Shown here: piece by piece, positions 55,936 to 64,000 of the stretch
Position numbering within the stretch: the stretch's first letter is position 1
Layout of the letters: every line of letters begins with the position of its first letter
From: Burkholderia cepacia GG4
GTDB lineage: Bacteria; Pseudomonadota; Gammaproteobacteria; Burkholderiales; Burkholderiaceae
Direction: 5' to 3'
DNA: 64,000 nt
Assembly (NCBI RefSeq): GCF_000292915.1
Contig: NC_018513.1
Location: forward strand, 2,604,001 to 2,668,000
Notes under the pieces: model-generated
What the model was told of the DNA's origin: nothing
Seen by the model: the letters and a program-made list of their open reading frames with translations, nothing else
The model's database searches: none
Translations under genes and position numbers: made by a program

Positions 55936-56094
55936 GCGGGCTTCGCGGATCGCGCTCAAGTTTCCGCTGCGCGCGCCGATATTGGGAATGAAGACCCGCC
56001 ATCGGCCTCGGCGCGAACCGGTCCGTCGACACTGCGCCCGTACCGGCGCGCGGTGTCGGCCGCCGGCCCGCGCGGGCCGCCATCGAGACGATTC

Positions 56095-56871
56095 ATGGGC
56101 CAGATCACCCTTTCCCTCAAGGACGACACGCTTGCGTCCCTGCGCAAGGACTACGACGCGTTCGTGCGCGTATCGCTGAAACTCGACCCGCAGTTCGCGA
56201 CGCCGTCGTTCGAGGATTTCCTGCGCGCCAAGCTGCTCGACAACATGGTGCCGCTGACCGAGCATGCCGTGCAGCGGATGCTCGAGGGCGGCCAGTACGC
56301 GTGGGCGAAGCGCACGCTCGACAAGGAATTCCCGGACGTCGTCGCGATCCTGATGCGGCAGGCCGGCGAATTCGGCTTCGGCTTCGCGTCGCGCGCCGAG
56401 TGGACGCCCGACGAGCTCGCAAAGGCATGCCGCGACTGGGCCAGGGCGATCGTCGCCGAAGCACAGAGCGATGCGTCGCTCGTCGATCCGCTCGCCGCGC
56501 AGATCAAGAGCGCGGTGCACGACATCCAGGCGCTCGAGGAAATGATGCAGACGCCTGCATGGCGGCTCGCGGAATCGCTGCGGCAGCGCATCTACGAGGC
56601 GAAGCTCGCGTGCGAGATGAGCGTCGGCAGCGCCGCGCGCGACAAGCTCGGCGAACTGCGCGGCCTGCTGCGGCTCGGGCTCGCGCACGGCTCGTTCCAG
56701 AAACAGGAAGCGCAGCAGATCATGGAATACCTGCGGCTCCTGAAACCCGAGATCTTCGTCGACGAGCCAGATGACGTATTCGCGCGGCTCGCCGCGTGGC
56801 TGCGCAGCGTGTTTGCGCCGGCCGCCGCGCGACCGGCGCACGGACCGGGCCCGGAACAGCGCAGGCCATGA
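56095..56871 (+). CDS. Conserved hypothetical protein (258 residues)
   Basis: This soluble, mostly helical protein begins MGQITLSLKDDTLASLRKDY and contains helices such as AVQRMLEGGQYAWAKRTLDK and QAGEFGFGFASRAEW. No family name is recalled, and no membrane segment or signal peptide is seen. It lies alone between azlD and a convergent exported-protein gene. It may be coupled to azlCD transcription only by proximity. Confidence 0.75.
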   Translation: MGQITLSLKDDTLASLRKDYDAFVRVSLKLDPQFATPSFEDFLRAKLLDNMVPLTEHAVQRMLEGGQYAWAKRTLDKEFPDVVAILMRQAGEFGFGFASRAEWTPDELAKACRDWARAIVAEAQSDASLVDPLAAQIKSAVHDIQALEEMMQTPAWRLAESLRQRIYEAKLACEMSVGSAARDKLGELRGLLRLGLAHGSFQKQEAQQIMEYLRLLKPEIFVDEPDDVFARLAAWLRSVFAPAAARPAHGPGPEQRRP

Positions 56872-56890
56872 CGGCCCGCTTCCACCCATG

Positions 56891-56926
56891 AAAAACGGCC
56901 CGGTGCGCGCGAAGCGAACCGGGCCG
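56891..56926 (-). terminator. Terminator after the exported Ala-rich protein gene
   Basis: On the minus strand, CGGCCCGGT (56926-56918) pairs with ACCGGGCCG (56904-56896), followed by TTTTT. Confidence 0.82.
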
Positions 56927-56988
56927 CCGGATGACCGCCGTCACGACGCGCCTTCCGGGGCGAGCGTCGTGCGATGGCCGGGCACCGC

Positions 56989-57399
56989 TTACTGCGTGGC
57001 GCCCTGGGCCGCTGCACCGCCCTGCACGCCGGCCGACGCGCCGCCGTCGGCGGCTTCGTCGCCCACCTTCGACTTCGCCGAACCGGCATGATGCTTGGCC
57101 GACTTCGCCGCATGCTTCGCGTGCTTCTTGGCCGAGTGGACCGACGCCGCCGCCGTATCCTTCGCGCCGTCGCCAGCCGCGCCGACCGCGTCGGTCGCGC
57201 CGCTGACCGCATTGCCCGACGCGTTCGCGCCGGCACCGCCCTGCATACCCGCGCCAGCGCCTGCCCCTGCTGCCGGAGCCTGCGCCTCCACGCCAGCGCC
57301 CGCGGTACCCTGCGTCGCGACGCCCGTCTGGGCAAACGCGGCCGAAGTGGCGAACGCCGTCAGCGCGGCACCGATCAGCATCGTACGAATCTTGGACAT
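56989..57399 (-). CDS. Exported Ala/Gly-rich protein with histone-H1-like segment
   Basis: This 136-residue protein starts at ATG 57399 after AGGAGGA. A signal peptide (TMLIGAALTAFATSAAFA) is followed by an Ala/Gly-rich region with no fold and a basic block HSAKKHAKHAAKSAKHHAG near residues 90-110 that resembles Lys/His-rich histone H1 tails. The composition suggests a secreted or periplasmic low-complexity protein. The function is unknown. Confidence 0.7.
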   Translation of the reverse strand: MSKIRTMLIGAALTAFATSAAFAQTGVATQGTAGAGVEAQAPAAGAGAGAGMQGGAGANASGNAVSGATDAVGAAGDGAKDTAAASVHSAKKHAKHAAKSAKHHAGSAKSKVGDEAADGGASAGVQGGAAAQGATQ

Positions 57400-57669
57400 G
57401 AGAATCCTCCTCAAGAAGTTGTGGGCGCAGACCGCGTCGATGCGATCCGTCGCGTCCCCTGCCGCAACACGCAGCAGGTACGACAAAAGACCCGCGGCCC
57501 GCACGGCCGGTTCTCGAATTTCTCAGACTGTTACCCACCGTTTCATTTGCTGACGAATCGCTCACAGTCCCTAACATCTGCGGGGCGCGAGGGTCCGCGC
57601 TCGCGTGCCGGCCCGCGGTGCCGTATGATGCGGGGCGATTCCTCCCGCGCATCGCGCGCCTCTTTCGTC

Positions 57670-57888
57670 ATGCCCAACCTGGATTTCACGCTGACCGGCG
57701 AATACGTCGAGCTGCACAACCTTCTCAAGATCACCGGCCTCGCGGACAGCGGCGGCACCGCGAAGATGTTCGTCGCGTCCGGCGCGGTGAAAGTCGACGG
57801 CGCGGTCGAACTGCGCAAGACCTGCAAGATCCGCGCGGGTCAGGTCGTGCTGTTCGGGGATACGCGAATCGCGGTCCACGACGCATAG
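57670..57888 (+). CDS. Small S4-domain RNA-binding protein
   Basis: This 72-residue protein is a free-standing S4 domain (LLKITGLADSGGTAKMFVAS, then GAVKVDGAVELRKTCKIRAG). Close in layout to YbcJ-type proteins. It is probably RNA-binding; target unknown. It is divergent from the exported Ala-rich protein gene across 270 bases with no other gene. Confidence 0.88.
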   Translation: MPNLDFTLTGEYVELHNLLKITGLADSGGTAKMFVASGAVKVDGAVELRKTCKIRAGQVVLFGDTRIAVHDA

Positions 57889-58016
57889 CAGTTCCCCTGA
57901 GCCTGACGTGGCCATCGGCGGGCGCGTTCGACACCGTTCGAATAAAGCCGTAAGCTAGCTGTCTCTCAAAATAAATACAGACAGCGCGGGCCCGCACCCG
58001 CGCGAGCGCCCATTCC

Positions 58017-59405
58017 ATGTCGCATTCCGGTCTTACGCGGACGGCCGCCGCGCCGCCGTCCCTGTCCAGTCATGCCGCCGATACCGCGCGCCTCGCCGCG
58101 CCGCTCGCGATCGCGCAGCTCTCGCAGATGGCGATGAGCGTCACCGACACGGTGCTGCTCGGTTCGCTCGGCCCCGATTCGCTCGCGGCGGGTGGCCTCG
58201 GCGCAAACTTCTTCTTCGTCATCGTGACCGTGCTGCAGGGCGTGCTGTCGTCGGTGAGCGTGAGCGTCGCGCATGCGCGCGGCGCGCAGGCAGAGCACCG
58301 CGTGCCGCACATCTACTGGACCGGCTTCGTGCTGTCCATGCTGCTCGCGATTCCGGCGATCGTCGCGCTGTCGCTGTCGGAACCGATCCTGTTGATGTTC
58401 CACGAACCGCCGACGCTCGCGCATCACGTCGGCGAGTACACCGGCATCCTGCGTTTCGCAGCGCTCGGCAGCCTGATCGGCGTCGGGCTGATGCGCGCGT
58501 TCCTGCCCGCGATCGGCGCCGCGCGGCGGTTGCTGTGGGTTTCGATCGGCGGCGTCGGGATCAACGGCGTGCTGAACTACGGGCTGATCCACGGCGCATT
58601 CGGCCTGCCGAGGCTCGGCTTCCTCGGCTCGGCGGTCGCGACGACGATCACGATCTGGCTCACCGCGCTCGCGCTGATCTGGCTGCTGCACGGCCGCCAG
58701 CGTTTCCGCCACTTCGTGACCGCCGCCCGCCCGAAGCTACCCGTGATGGGCGAGCTGATCGGCATCGGCTGGCCGGTGGCGATCACGTACGGGGTCGAAT
58801 CGACGCTCTTTCTCGCCACGGGCCTGACCATCGGCGTGCTCGGCGCGACCTCGCTTGCCGCGCACCAGATCGCGCTGAACGTCGCATCGGTGGCGTTCAT
58901 GGTGCCGCTCGCGATCGGCCAGGCTGCCAACGTGCGGGTTGGCTACTGGGTCGGGGCAGGCGCGCCGGTCGCCGCGCGGCATGCGGGCTTCGTCGCGCTC
59001 GGCCTCGGCGTCGCGTTCATGTCGCTGTCCGGTCTCGTGCTGATCGTCGCGCCGCATGCGATCGTCGGCCTGTACCTGAACCTCGACGATCCGGCGAACG
59101 TCGGCACGGTATCGCTCGCCGCGTCGCTGCTCGGCATCGCCGCGGTGTTCCAGATCGTCGACGGGATGCAGACCGTCGCGTCGGGCGCATTGCGCGGGCT
59201 GAAGGACACGCGCATCCCGATGCTGGCCGCGACCTTCGGCTACTGGGGCATCGGATTCCCGACCGGCTACGTGCTGGCATTCCACGCGGGCCTCGGCGCA
59301 CGCGGCCTGTGGTGGGGGCTCGCGGCCGGCCTCGCAAGCGTCGCCGTGCTGATGGCATGGCGCTTCCATCTGAAGAGTGCGTCGCTCGTCGCGCCGACGC
59401 GCTGA
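58017..59405 (+). CDS. MATE-family efflux transporter (NorM-like)
   Basis: This 462-residue inner-membrane antiporter has about 12 hydrophobic segments arranged as two six-helix bundles. MATE features include IAQLSQMAMSVTDTVLLG at the start and SLAAHQIALNVASVAFM in the second half. NorM-type proteins use Na+ or H+ gradients to export cationic drugs and dyes. The substrate here is not inferable. It lies 128 bases after the S4-domain gene. Confidence 0.92.
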   Translation: MSHSGLTRTAAAPPSLSSHAADTARLAAPLAIAQLSQMAMSVTDTVLLGSLGPDSLAAGGLGANFFFVIVTVLQGVLSSVSVSVAHARGAQAEHRVPHIYWTGFVLSMLLAIPAIVALSLSEPILLMFHEPPTLAHHVGEYTGILRFAALGSLIGVGLMRAFLPAIGAARRLLWVSIGGVGINGVLNYGLIHGAFGLPRLGFLGSAVATTITIWLTALALIWLLHGRQRFRHFVTAARPKLPVMGELIGIGWPVAITYGVESTLFLATGLTIGVLGATSLAAHQIALNVASVAFMVPLAIGQAANVRVGYWVGAGAPVAARHAGFVALGLGVAFMSLSGLVLIVAPHAIVGLYLNLDDPANVGTVSLAASLLGIAAVFQIVDGMQTVASGALRGLKDTRIPMLAATFGYWGIGFPTGYVLAFHAGLGARGLWWGLAAGLASVAVLMAWRFHLKSASLVAPTR

Positions 59406-59546
59406 GCGCGACACGACGCAAAATCGCGGCCGGCGCTATGCTTGTCGGTTGAAGACCCAAGACGCCGCGCGAGCGGCGCGACTGCCTCACGATACGCCAG
59501 ACGCCGCGCGATGCGCGGCCTTTCCCCTTCCCAAGAGGAGTGCATC

Positions 59547-60941
59547 ATGAACGAAGCAGTTCGGATGGAACGCGACACGTTCGGCGAGATCGCCGTGCCG
59601 GCCGACCGGCTCTGGGGCGCGCAGACCGAGCGCTCGCTGCAGAATTTCCGGATTTCGACGGAGAAGCAGTCGCCCGAGCTGATCCACGCGCTCGCGATCG
59701 TCAAGCGCGCTGCGGCCGCCGTGAACCAGTCGCTCGGCGTGCTGGCCGACGACAAGGCGCGCGCGATCATCGACGCGGCCGACGAGATCATCGCGGGCAA
59801 GCATCCGCGCGAATTCCCGCTCGCCGTATGGCAGACGGGCTCCGGCACGCAGACCAACATGAACCTCAACGAGGTGATCGCGAACCGGGCGAGCGAGTTG
59901 CTGGGCGGCGAGCGCGGCGAAGCGCGCAAGGTCCACCCGAACGATGACGTGAACCGCGGCCAGTCGTCGAACGACGTGTTCCCGACCGCGATGCACGTCG
60001 CGGCCGCCTACGCGATCGTCAACCACCTGCTGCCCGCGCTGCGCACGCTGCGCACGACGCTCGACGCGAAATCGAAGGCCTTCGTCGACATCGTGAAGAT
60101 CGGCCGCACGCACCTGCAGGACGCGACGCCGCTCACGCTCGGCCAGGAGTTTTCCGGCTATGTCGCACAGCTCGACCAGTGCGTCCGGCACGTCGAATCG
60201 GCCCTGCCGCACCTGTACGAGCTCGCGCTCGGCGGCACCGCGGTCGGCACCGGGCTGAATGCGCATCCGGAGTTCGCGGTGCGTGTCGCCGACGAGATCG
60301 GCCGGCTGACGAAACTGCCGTTCGTCACCGCCCCGAGCAAGTTCGAGGTGATGGCAGCCGCCGACGCGCTGGTGTTCGCGCACGGTGCGCTGAAGACCGT
60401 CGCGGCCAGCCTGATGAAGATCGCGAACGACGTCCGCTGGCTCGCGAGCGGGCCGCGCTGCGGGCTCGGCGAACTGTCGATCCCGGAAAACGAGCCGGGC
60501 AGCTCGATCATGCCGGGCAAGGTGAACCCGACGCAGTCGGAAGCCGTGACGATGCTGTGCTGTCAGGTGTTCGGCAACGACGTCGCCGTGAACGTCGGCG
60601 GCGCAAGCGGCAATTTCGAGTTGAACGTGTTCCGGCCGATGATCGCGCACAACGTGCTGCAGTCGGTGCGGCTGCTCGCCGACGGCGCGCAGAGCTTCAA
60701 CGACCACTGCGCGGTGGGCATCGAGCCGAACCGCGCGCGCATCGACCTGCTGCTGAACGAATCGCTGATGCTCGTGACGGCGCTCAACCCGCACATCGGC
60801 TATGACAAGGCCGCGCAGATCGCGAAGAAGGCGCACAAGGAAGGCACGACGCTGAAGGCCGCCGCGCTCGCGCTCGGCTACCTGACCGAGGCGGAATTCG
60901 ATGCGTGGGTCCGCCCCGAGGAGATGATCGGATCGCGGTAA
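59547..60941 (+). CDS. fumC: Fumarate hydratase class II
   Basis: This 464-residue iron-independent fumarase interconverts fumarate and malate. The superfamily signature is [15 protein letters not shown], with [14 protein letters not shown] and [14 protein letters not shown] as other active-site blocks. AAGAGGAG precedes ATG 59547 by seven bases. A GC-rich hairpin follows. Confidence 0.97.
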   Translation: MNEAVRMERDTFGEIAVPADRLWGAQTERSLQNFRISTEKQSPELIHALAIVKRAAAAVNQSLGVLADDKARAIIDAADEIIAGKHPREFPLAVWQTGSGTQTNMNLNEVIANRASELLGGERGEARKVHPNDDVNRGQSSNDVFPTAMHVAAAYAIVNHLLPALRTLRTTLDAKSKAFVDIVKIGRTHLQDATPLTLGQEFSGYVAQLDQCVRHVESALPHLYELALGGTAVGTGLNAHPEFAVRVADEIGRLTKLPFVTAPSKFEVMAAADALVFAHGALKTVAASLMKIANDVRWLASGPRCGLGELSIPENEPGSSIMPGKVNPTQSEAVTMLCCQVFGNDVAVNVGGASGNFELNVFRPMIAHNVLQSVRLLADGAQSFNDHCAVGIEPNRARIDLLLNESLMLVTALNPHIGYDKAAQIAKKAHKEGTTLKAAALALGYLTEAEFDAWVRPEEMIGSR

Positions 60942-60960
60942 TCGCGGCATCGACGCGATG

Positions 60961-60990
60961 ACGGGCGCGGCGCGAACGCGCGGCGCCCGT
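60961..60990. terminator. Hairpin between fumC and thioesterase gene
   Basis: ACGGGCGC (60961-60968) pairs with GCGCCCGT (60983-60990), and an inner CGCG/CGCG pairing closes on AA. No T-run follows. It lies between convergent genes. Confidence 0.6.
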
Positions 60991-60995
60991 TGCCG

Positions 60996-61508
60996 TCAGA
61001 CGGTGCCCTTCGCCACTTCCTCGGGCTTCATCTCGACGATCTTGTCGAGCGCGGCGCGCACGTCCGCCGCGTACTTCGCGAGCACCTTCTGCTCATCGGT
61101 TTCCGGCACGAACGGTGGCACCGGCACCGGGTTGCCGTTCTCGTCGACCGCGACGAACACGACGAGGCAATCGGTCGTCTGGCGCAACACGCCGCCCTTC
61201 GGGTCGCCGGCATGTACGGACACATGGATGTGCATGCTGGTGCGGCCCGTCGCGACGACGCGCGCCTTCAGTTCGACGAGATTGCCGACCAGGATCGGAC
61301 GCTGGAAACGGATGTTGCCGACGCTGACCGTCACGCAATAGCGGCTCGACCAGACCGCCGCGCATGCGTACGCGACCTCGTCGATCCACTTCATCAGCGC
61401 GCCGCCATGCACCTTGCCGCCGAAGTTCACGGACGATGGCTCGGCGAGGAAGCGGAATACGGTTTCGGTACGGTCGAGGGCGGCCGGTACGGGGGACGGT
61501 TGGGACAT
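60996..61508 (-). CDS. Acyl-CoA thioesterase, YciA-like hotdog fold
   Basis: This 170-residue protein has the hotdog-fold pattern NFGGKVHGGALMKWIDEVAY near the N-terminus and RTSMHIHVSVHAGDP in the centre. YciA-like thioesterases hydrolyse short to medium acyl-CoA to free CoA. It lies convergent to fumC. Confidence 0.88.
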   Translation of the reverse strand: MSQPSPVPAALDRTETVFRFLAEPSSVNFGGKVHGGALMKWIDEVAYACAAVWSSRYCVTVSVGNIRFQRPILVGNLVELKARVVATGRTSMHIHVSVHAGDPKGGVLRQTTDCLVVFVAVDENGNPVPVPPFVPETDEQKVLAKYAADVRAALDKIVEMKPEEVAKGTV

Positions 61509-61652
61509 CGTGGTGGCTCCAGGCGGCGGGGGCGCTGCTATCGGCGCATTATACGTTGCACTGCGGCAACGCGTCGCGGTGCCCGCTGCGCAGCGGCCGC
61601 GGCGCGCTCGCCCGCGGGTTGAACCGGCATCGGCCCCGAAAATCGGCGTCCG

Positions 61653-61793
61653 TCAGTGGCGCAACGTGATCCCCTGGTCGATCGTTCCGTACATTTCGAG
61701 GTTGCCGCCCCGCTCGCCGGCGGCGCCCGCGCCGCCCTGCGCACAGGCCGCGCAGACGAGCGCGGCCGCCAACAGGCACAAAATTGTCTTCAT
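61653..61793 (-). CDS. 46-residue exported mini-protein with porin-like tail
   Basis: This short gene was found by direct translation: MKTILCLLAAALVCAAC, a Gly/Ala-rich linker, then NLEMYGTIDQGITLRH and a TGA stop. The first part is a signal peptide or lipoprotein-like sequence, though the lipobox is not canonical (CAAC). The tail pattern L-x-x-Y-G-x-I-D-x-G-I-T is that of the first strand of Burkholderia-type porins. The rest of a porin is absent. It may be a remnant or a genuine small protein. Confidence 0.5.
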   Translation of the reverse strand: MKTILCLLAAALVCAACAQGGAGAAGERGGNLEMYGTIDQGITLRH

Positions 61794-61969
61794 CGTTGCA
61801 TCGTGTCGCATCCGGCGGCCCACTGCCGCCTCGTCCGGCCATTCTACGCGTGCGCGACAGGCGGCCGCTCTCGGTACGCCGCCACTGCATCCGACATTTC
61901 ATCCAAACGCGAAACATCGAATACGCGCAGCGCCTACACTGCAGTCACCCCGCCAGACGAGACACGACG

Positions 61970-62677
61970 ATGACCGATCAAGACGACCACCACTTTCCGG
62001 GCCTGAGCCGCATCGGCGCACTGCTCTCCGATCCGGGGCGCGCGGCGATGCTGTGGGTGCTGATGGACGGCAGCGCACGGCCGGCCGGCGAGCTCACGAT
62101 GATCGCGGGGCTGTCGCCGTCCGCGGCAAGCGCGCACCTCGCACGCCTGACCGAAGGCGGCCTGCTCGCGCTCGACGTGCGCGGCCGGCACCGCTATTAC
62201 CGGCTCGCGTCGGCCGACATCGCGGCATCGCTCGAGGCGCTCGCGAACGTGGCCCGCGCGGCCGCCCCGCACCGCGCGGTGCCGCCGCCGTCGCGCGCGG
62301 TGCCGGCCGAACTGCGCTACGCACGCACCTGCTACGACCACATGGCCGGCGAACTCGCGGTCCGCATCTTCGACGGGCTCACCACACGCGGCTGGCTGCA
62401 CGCGGATGGCGACGCGATCGAGACTACCGAGCTCGGCACGCAGGCGCTCGCACGCTGGGGCATCGACGTCGCTCAGCAGCGCGCCCGCCGACGCCGCTTC
62501 GCATGCGGCTGCCTCGACTGGAGCGAGCGCCGGGCGCATCTCGGCGGCGCGCTCGGCGCGGCCCTGCTCGACAGCTTCTGCGCGCACGACTGGATCGAGC
62601 GCACCGCACGGCCTCGCGTGCTGCGCGTCACCGTGCCCGGACGGCAGGTTTTCGACGATTGGCTTACGTCCGCTTGA
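61970..62677 (+). CDS. ArsR-family winged-helix regulator
   Basis: This 235-residue protein has an N-terminal winged helix (GELTMIAGLSPSAASAHLAR, then LTEGGLLALDVRGRHRYYRL) followed by a longer second domain with Cys-rich FACGCLDWSERRAHLGGALG. That extended ArsR type often senses small organic compounds or redox state rather than metals. It precedes the FecR-like gene by 162 bases. Confidence 0.85.
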   Translation: MTDQDDHHFPGLSRIGALLSDPGRAAMLWVLMDGSARPAGELTMIAGLSPSAASAHLARLTEGGLLALDVRGRHRYYRLASADIAASLEALANVARAAAPHRAVPPPSRAVPAELRYARTCYDHMAGELAVRIFDGLTTRGWLHADGDAIETTELGTQALARWGIDVAQQRARRRRFACGCLDWSERRAHLGGALGAALLDSFCAHDWIERTARPRVLRVTVPGRQVFDDWLTSA

Positions 62678-62839
62678 CGCGCGCATTGCGACCAGGCAAC
62701 AACGGCGCGCGATGGACAGGTTTTGTTACATCGCGTGCCATCCGACTTACAAAACACCGAGCACTGAAACAGGTCGAGCGGATATTGTGAAATGGACGGC
62801 ACGAATCGACGCGCCGCGATAACGACCAAGACGCTCATC

Positions 62840-64000
62840 ATGGCCTCCCTGTTCACGCTCAAGCGAACCGCCCGCTGCACCCTGCTCACGTTCGCCGCAC
62901 TGGCAACCCTGCCCCCCGCATTCGCCCAATCGACAGCGGCTCCGCCCTATGCGGCCGCCGCACGACAGCCGGGCGGCGATCCGCCGAGCCGCGTCGCCCG
63001 GCTCAACTACTTGTCGGGTGCCGTGACGACCGAGCCGGCCGGCTCCGATACGTGGTCGTACGCCGCCGTGAACCGGCCGCTGACGACCGGCGACCAGTTG
63101 TGGAACGATGCCGGCGCGCGCTCGGAGCTGCACATCGGCTCGACCGCGGTGCGGCTCGGCGATTCGACGAGCCTGTCGGTGCTGAACCTCGACGACACGA
63201 CGACGCAGCTGAAGGTCGGACTCGGCACCGTATCGACGCACGTGCGCGCTCTGCCACCCGGCGGGTCGTACGAGATCGACACACCGAATCTGGCGCTCGG
63301 CATCGCGGGCCCCGGCGACTATCGCGTCGATGTGGCGCCGAACGGCGAGAGCACGACGGTCACCGTGCGCAGCGGCAGCGCGACCGTCTACGGCAGCAAC
63401 GGGCAGTATCCGCTGTCGCCCGGACAGCAGGTCGTGTTCACCGGCACCGACCTGCAGGTCGCGCAGCAATCGGCCGCGCCGGACCCCGATGCGCTCGACC
63501 AGTGGGCCGGCAGCCGCGATGCGGCCGAGCAACGCTCGGTATCGGCCCGCTATGTGTCGCGCGACATTCCCGGCTACCAGGATCTCGACGCGAACGGCAC
63601 GTGGCGCGAAACCCCGAATTACGGCTCGGTATGGGTACCGAACGACACGCCGGCCGACTGGGCGCCGTACCACGACGGTCACTGGATCTGGCAGGCACCG
63701 TGGGGCTGGACGTGGGTCGACGATGCGCCGTGGGGCTTCGCGCCGTATCACTACGGCCGCTGGGCTTACGTGGACGACAGCTGGGCGTGGGTGCCCGGCC
63801 CGATGGTCGTCAGCCAGCCACCCGTCTATGCACCGGCGCTCGTCGCGTTCGTGGGCGGCGGCGGCGGTCCGGACTGGAGCGTCGCGCTGACGGTCGGCGG
63901 TGTCGCCGCGGCCGGCTGCGCATGGTTCGCGCTCGGCCCGGGCGAAGCGTGGCATCCCGGCTGGGGCGGCTGGAGCCCGCATTACTACGATCGCGTGAAC
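62840..64000 (+). CDS. FecR-like/DUF6600 exported protein, cut by the window end
   Basis: The open frame runs from ATG 62840 to the last base (387 codons with no stop), so the C-terminus lies outside. A signal peptide (LLTFAALATLPPAFA) is followed by a FecR-like beta domain (SELHIGSTAVRLGDSTSLSV; NGESTTVTVRSGSATVYGS) and then Trp-rich repeats GHWIWQAPWGWTWVDDAPWG and WAYVDDSWAWVPGP typical of DUF6600. The last part is Gly/Trp-rich and hydrophobic. Probable periplasmic location; function unknown. Not detectable as a closed ORF because it has no stop in the window. Confidence 0.8.
   Translation, partial: MASLFTLKRTARCTLLTFAALATLPPAFAQSTAAPPYAAAARQPGGDPPSRVARLNYLSGAVTTEPAGSDTWSYAAVNRPLTTGDQLWNDAGARSELHIGSTAVRLGDSTSLSVLNLDDTTTQLKVGLGTVSTHVRALPPGGSYEIDTPNLALGIAGPGDYRVDVAPNGESTTVTVRSGSATVYGSNGQYPLSPGQQVVFTGTDLQVAQQSAAPDPDALDQWAGSRDAAEQRSVSARYVSRDIPGYQDLDANGTWRETPNYGSVWVPNDTPADWAPYHDGHWIWQAPWGWTWVDDAPWGFAPYHYGRWAYVDDSWAWVPGPMVVSQPPVYAPALVAFVGGGGGPDWSVALTVGGVAAAGCAWFALGPGEAWHPGWGGWSPHYYDRVN

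Overview
The window is a gene-dense stretch of high-GC chromosome whose gene content and order fit Burkholderia, most likely the B. cepacia complex, chromosome 1. The evidence is proteobacterial core synteny: rpoE-rseA-rseB-mucD, then lepA-lepB-rnc-era-recO-pdxJ-acpS-nagZ, plus yceD-rpmF-plsX-fabH-fabD-fabG-acpP-fabF, rluC divergent from rne, and EarP next to an EF-P that carries Arg32. The species cannot be fixed from this sequence alone. I see no insertion sequence, prophage, CRISPR array or replication origin.

Layout. 1-3.2 kb: the end of a regulator gene, free-methionine-R-sulfoxide reductase, a ParD-like antitoxin gene overlapping a methionine aminopeptidase gene, and a divergent XRE-cupin regulator overlapping a GNAT acetyltransferase. 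3.2-6.4 kb: a secreted protein, a small islet with lower-GC spacers and three little genes (two apparently related to each other), and a solitary pstS. 6.4-7.1 kb: a tRNA operon (three tRNA-Gly and one tRNA-Cys). 7.1-13.5 kb: pgsA-uvrC, earP-efp and an orphan NtrC-like response regulator with a variant GAFTGA loop. 13.5-28 kb: one long minus-strand block holding cell-wall recycling, cofactor, translation-quality, RNA-processing and sigma-E envelope-stress genes. 26.7-33.4 kb: the fatty-acid/phospholipid cluster, reading yceD-rpmF-plsX-fabHDG-acpP-fabF, with hairpin terminators inside it at rpmF/plsX and acpP/fabF. 33.7-38.2 kb: Maf, an RsmI-like methyltransferase, SppA-like protease, Rieske protein, Gph-like phosphatase and RluC. 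38.2-45.4 kb: a 722-nt rluC/rne intergenic region with strong hairpins, RNase E, and the molybdenum cofactor genes moaA-mobA-moeA.

45.4-52.3 kb: a small membrane protein with a GNAT enzyme, then a minus-strand run pncB-lutC-antiporter-2-ketoacid reductase-rmuC. 52.5-64 kb: ferredoxin, two identical tRNA-Asn genes each with its own terminator, CreA, an AraC regulator, AzlCD exporter, several small conserved proteins, a MATE transporter, fumarase C, a thioesterase, a 46-residue exported mini-protein whose tail resembles a porin first strand, an ArsR regulator, and a FecR-like/Trp-rich exported protein cut by the window end.

Most genes are housekeeping. The strongest candidate for something little described is the ParD-like/MetAP pair (824-1863), which has overlapping genes and a perfect inverted repeat just downstream of a candidate promoter. 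Next are the 4.1-5.2 kb islet and the leader-RNA features of rne, lepA and the yceD-fab operon. Family names are recalled from sequence motifs; no database search was run.
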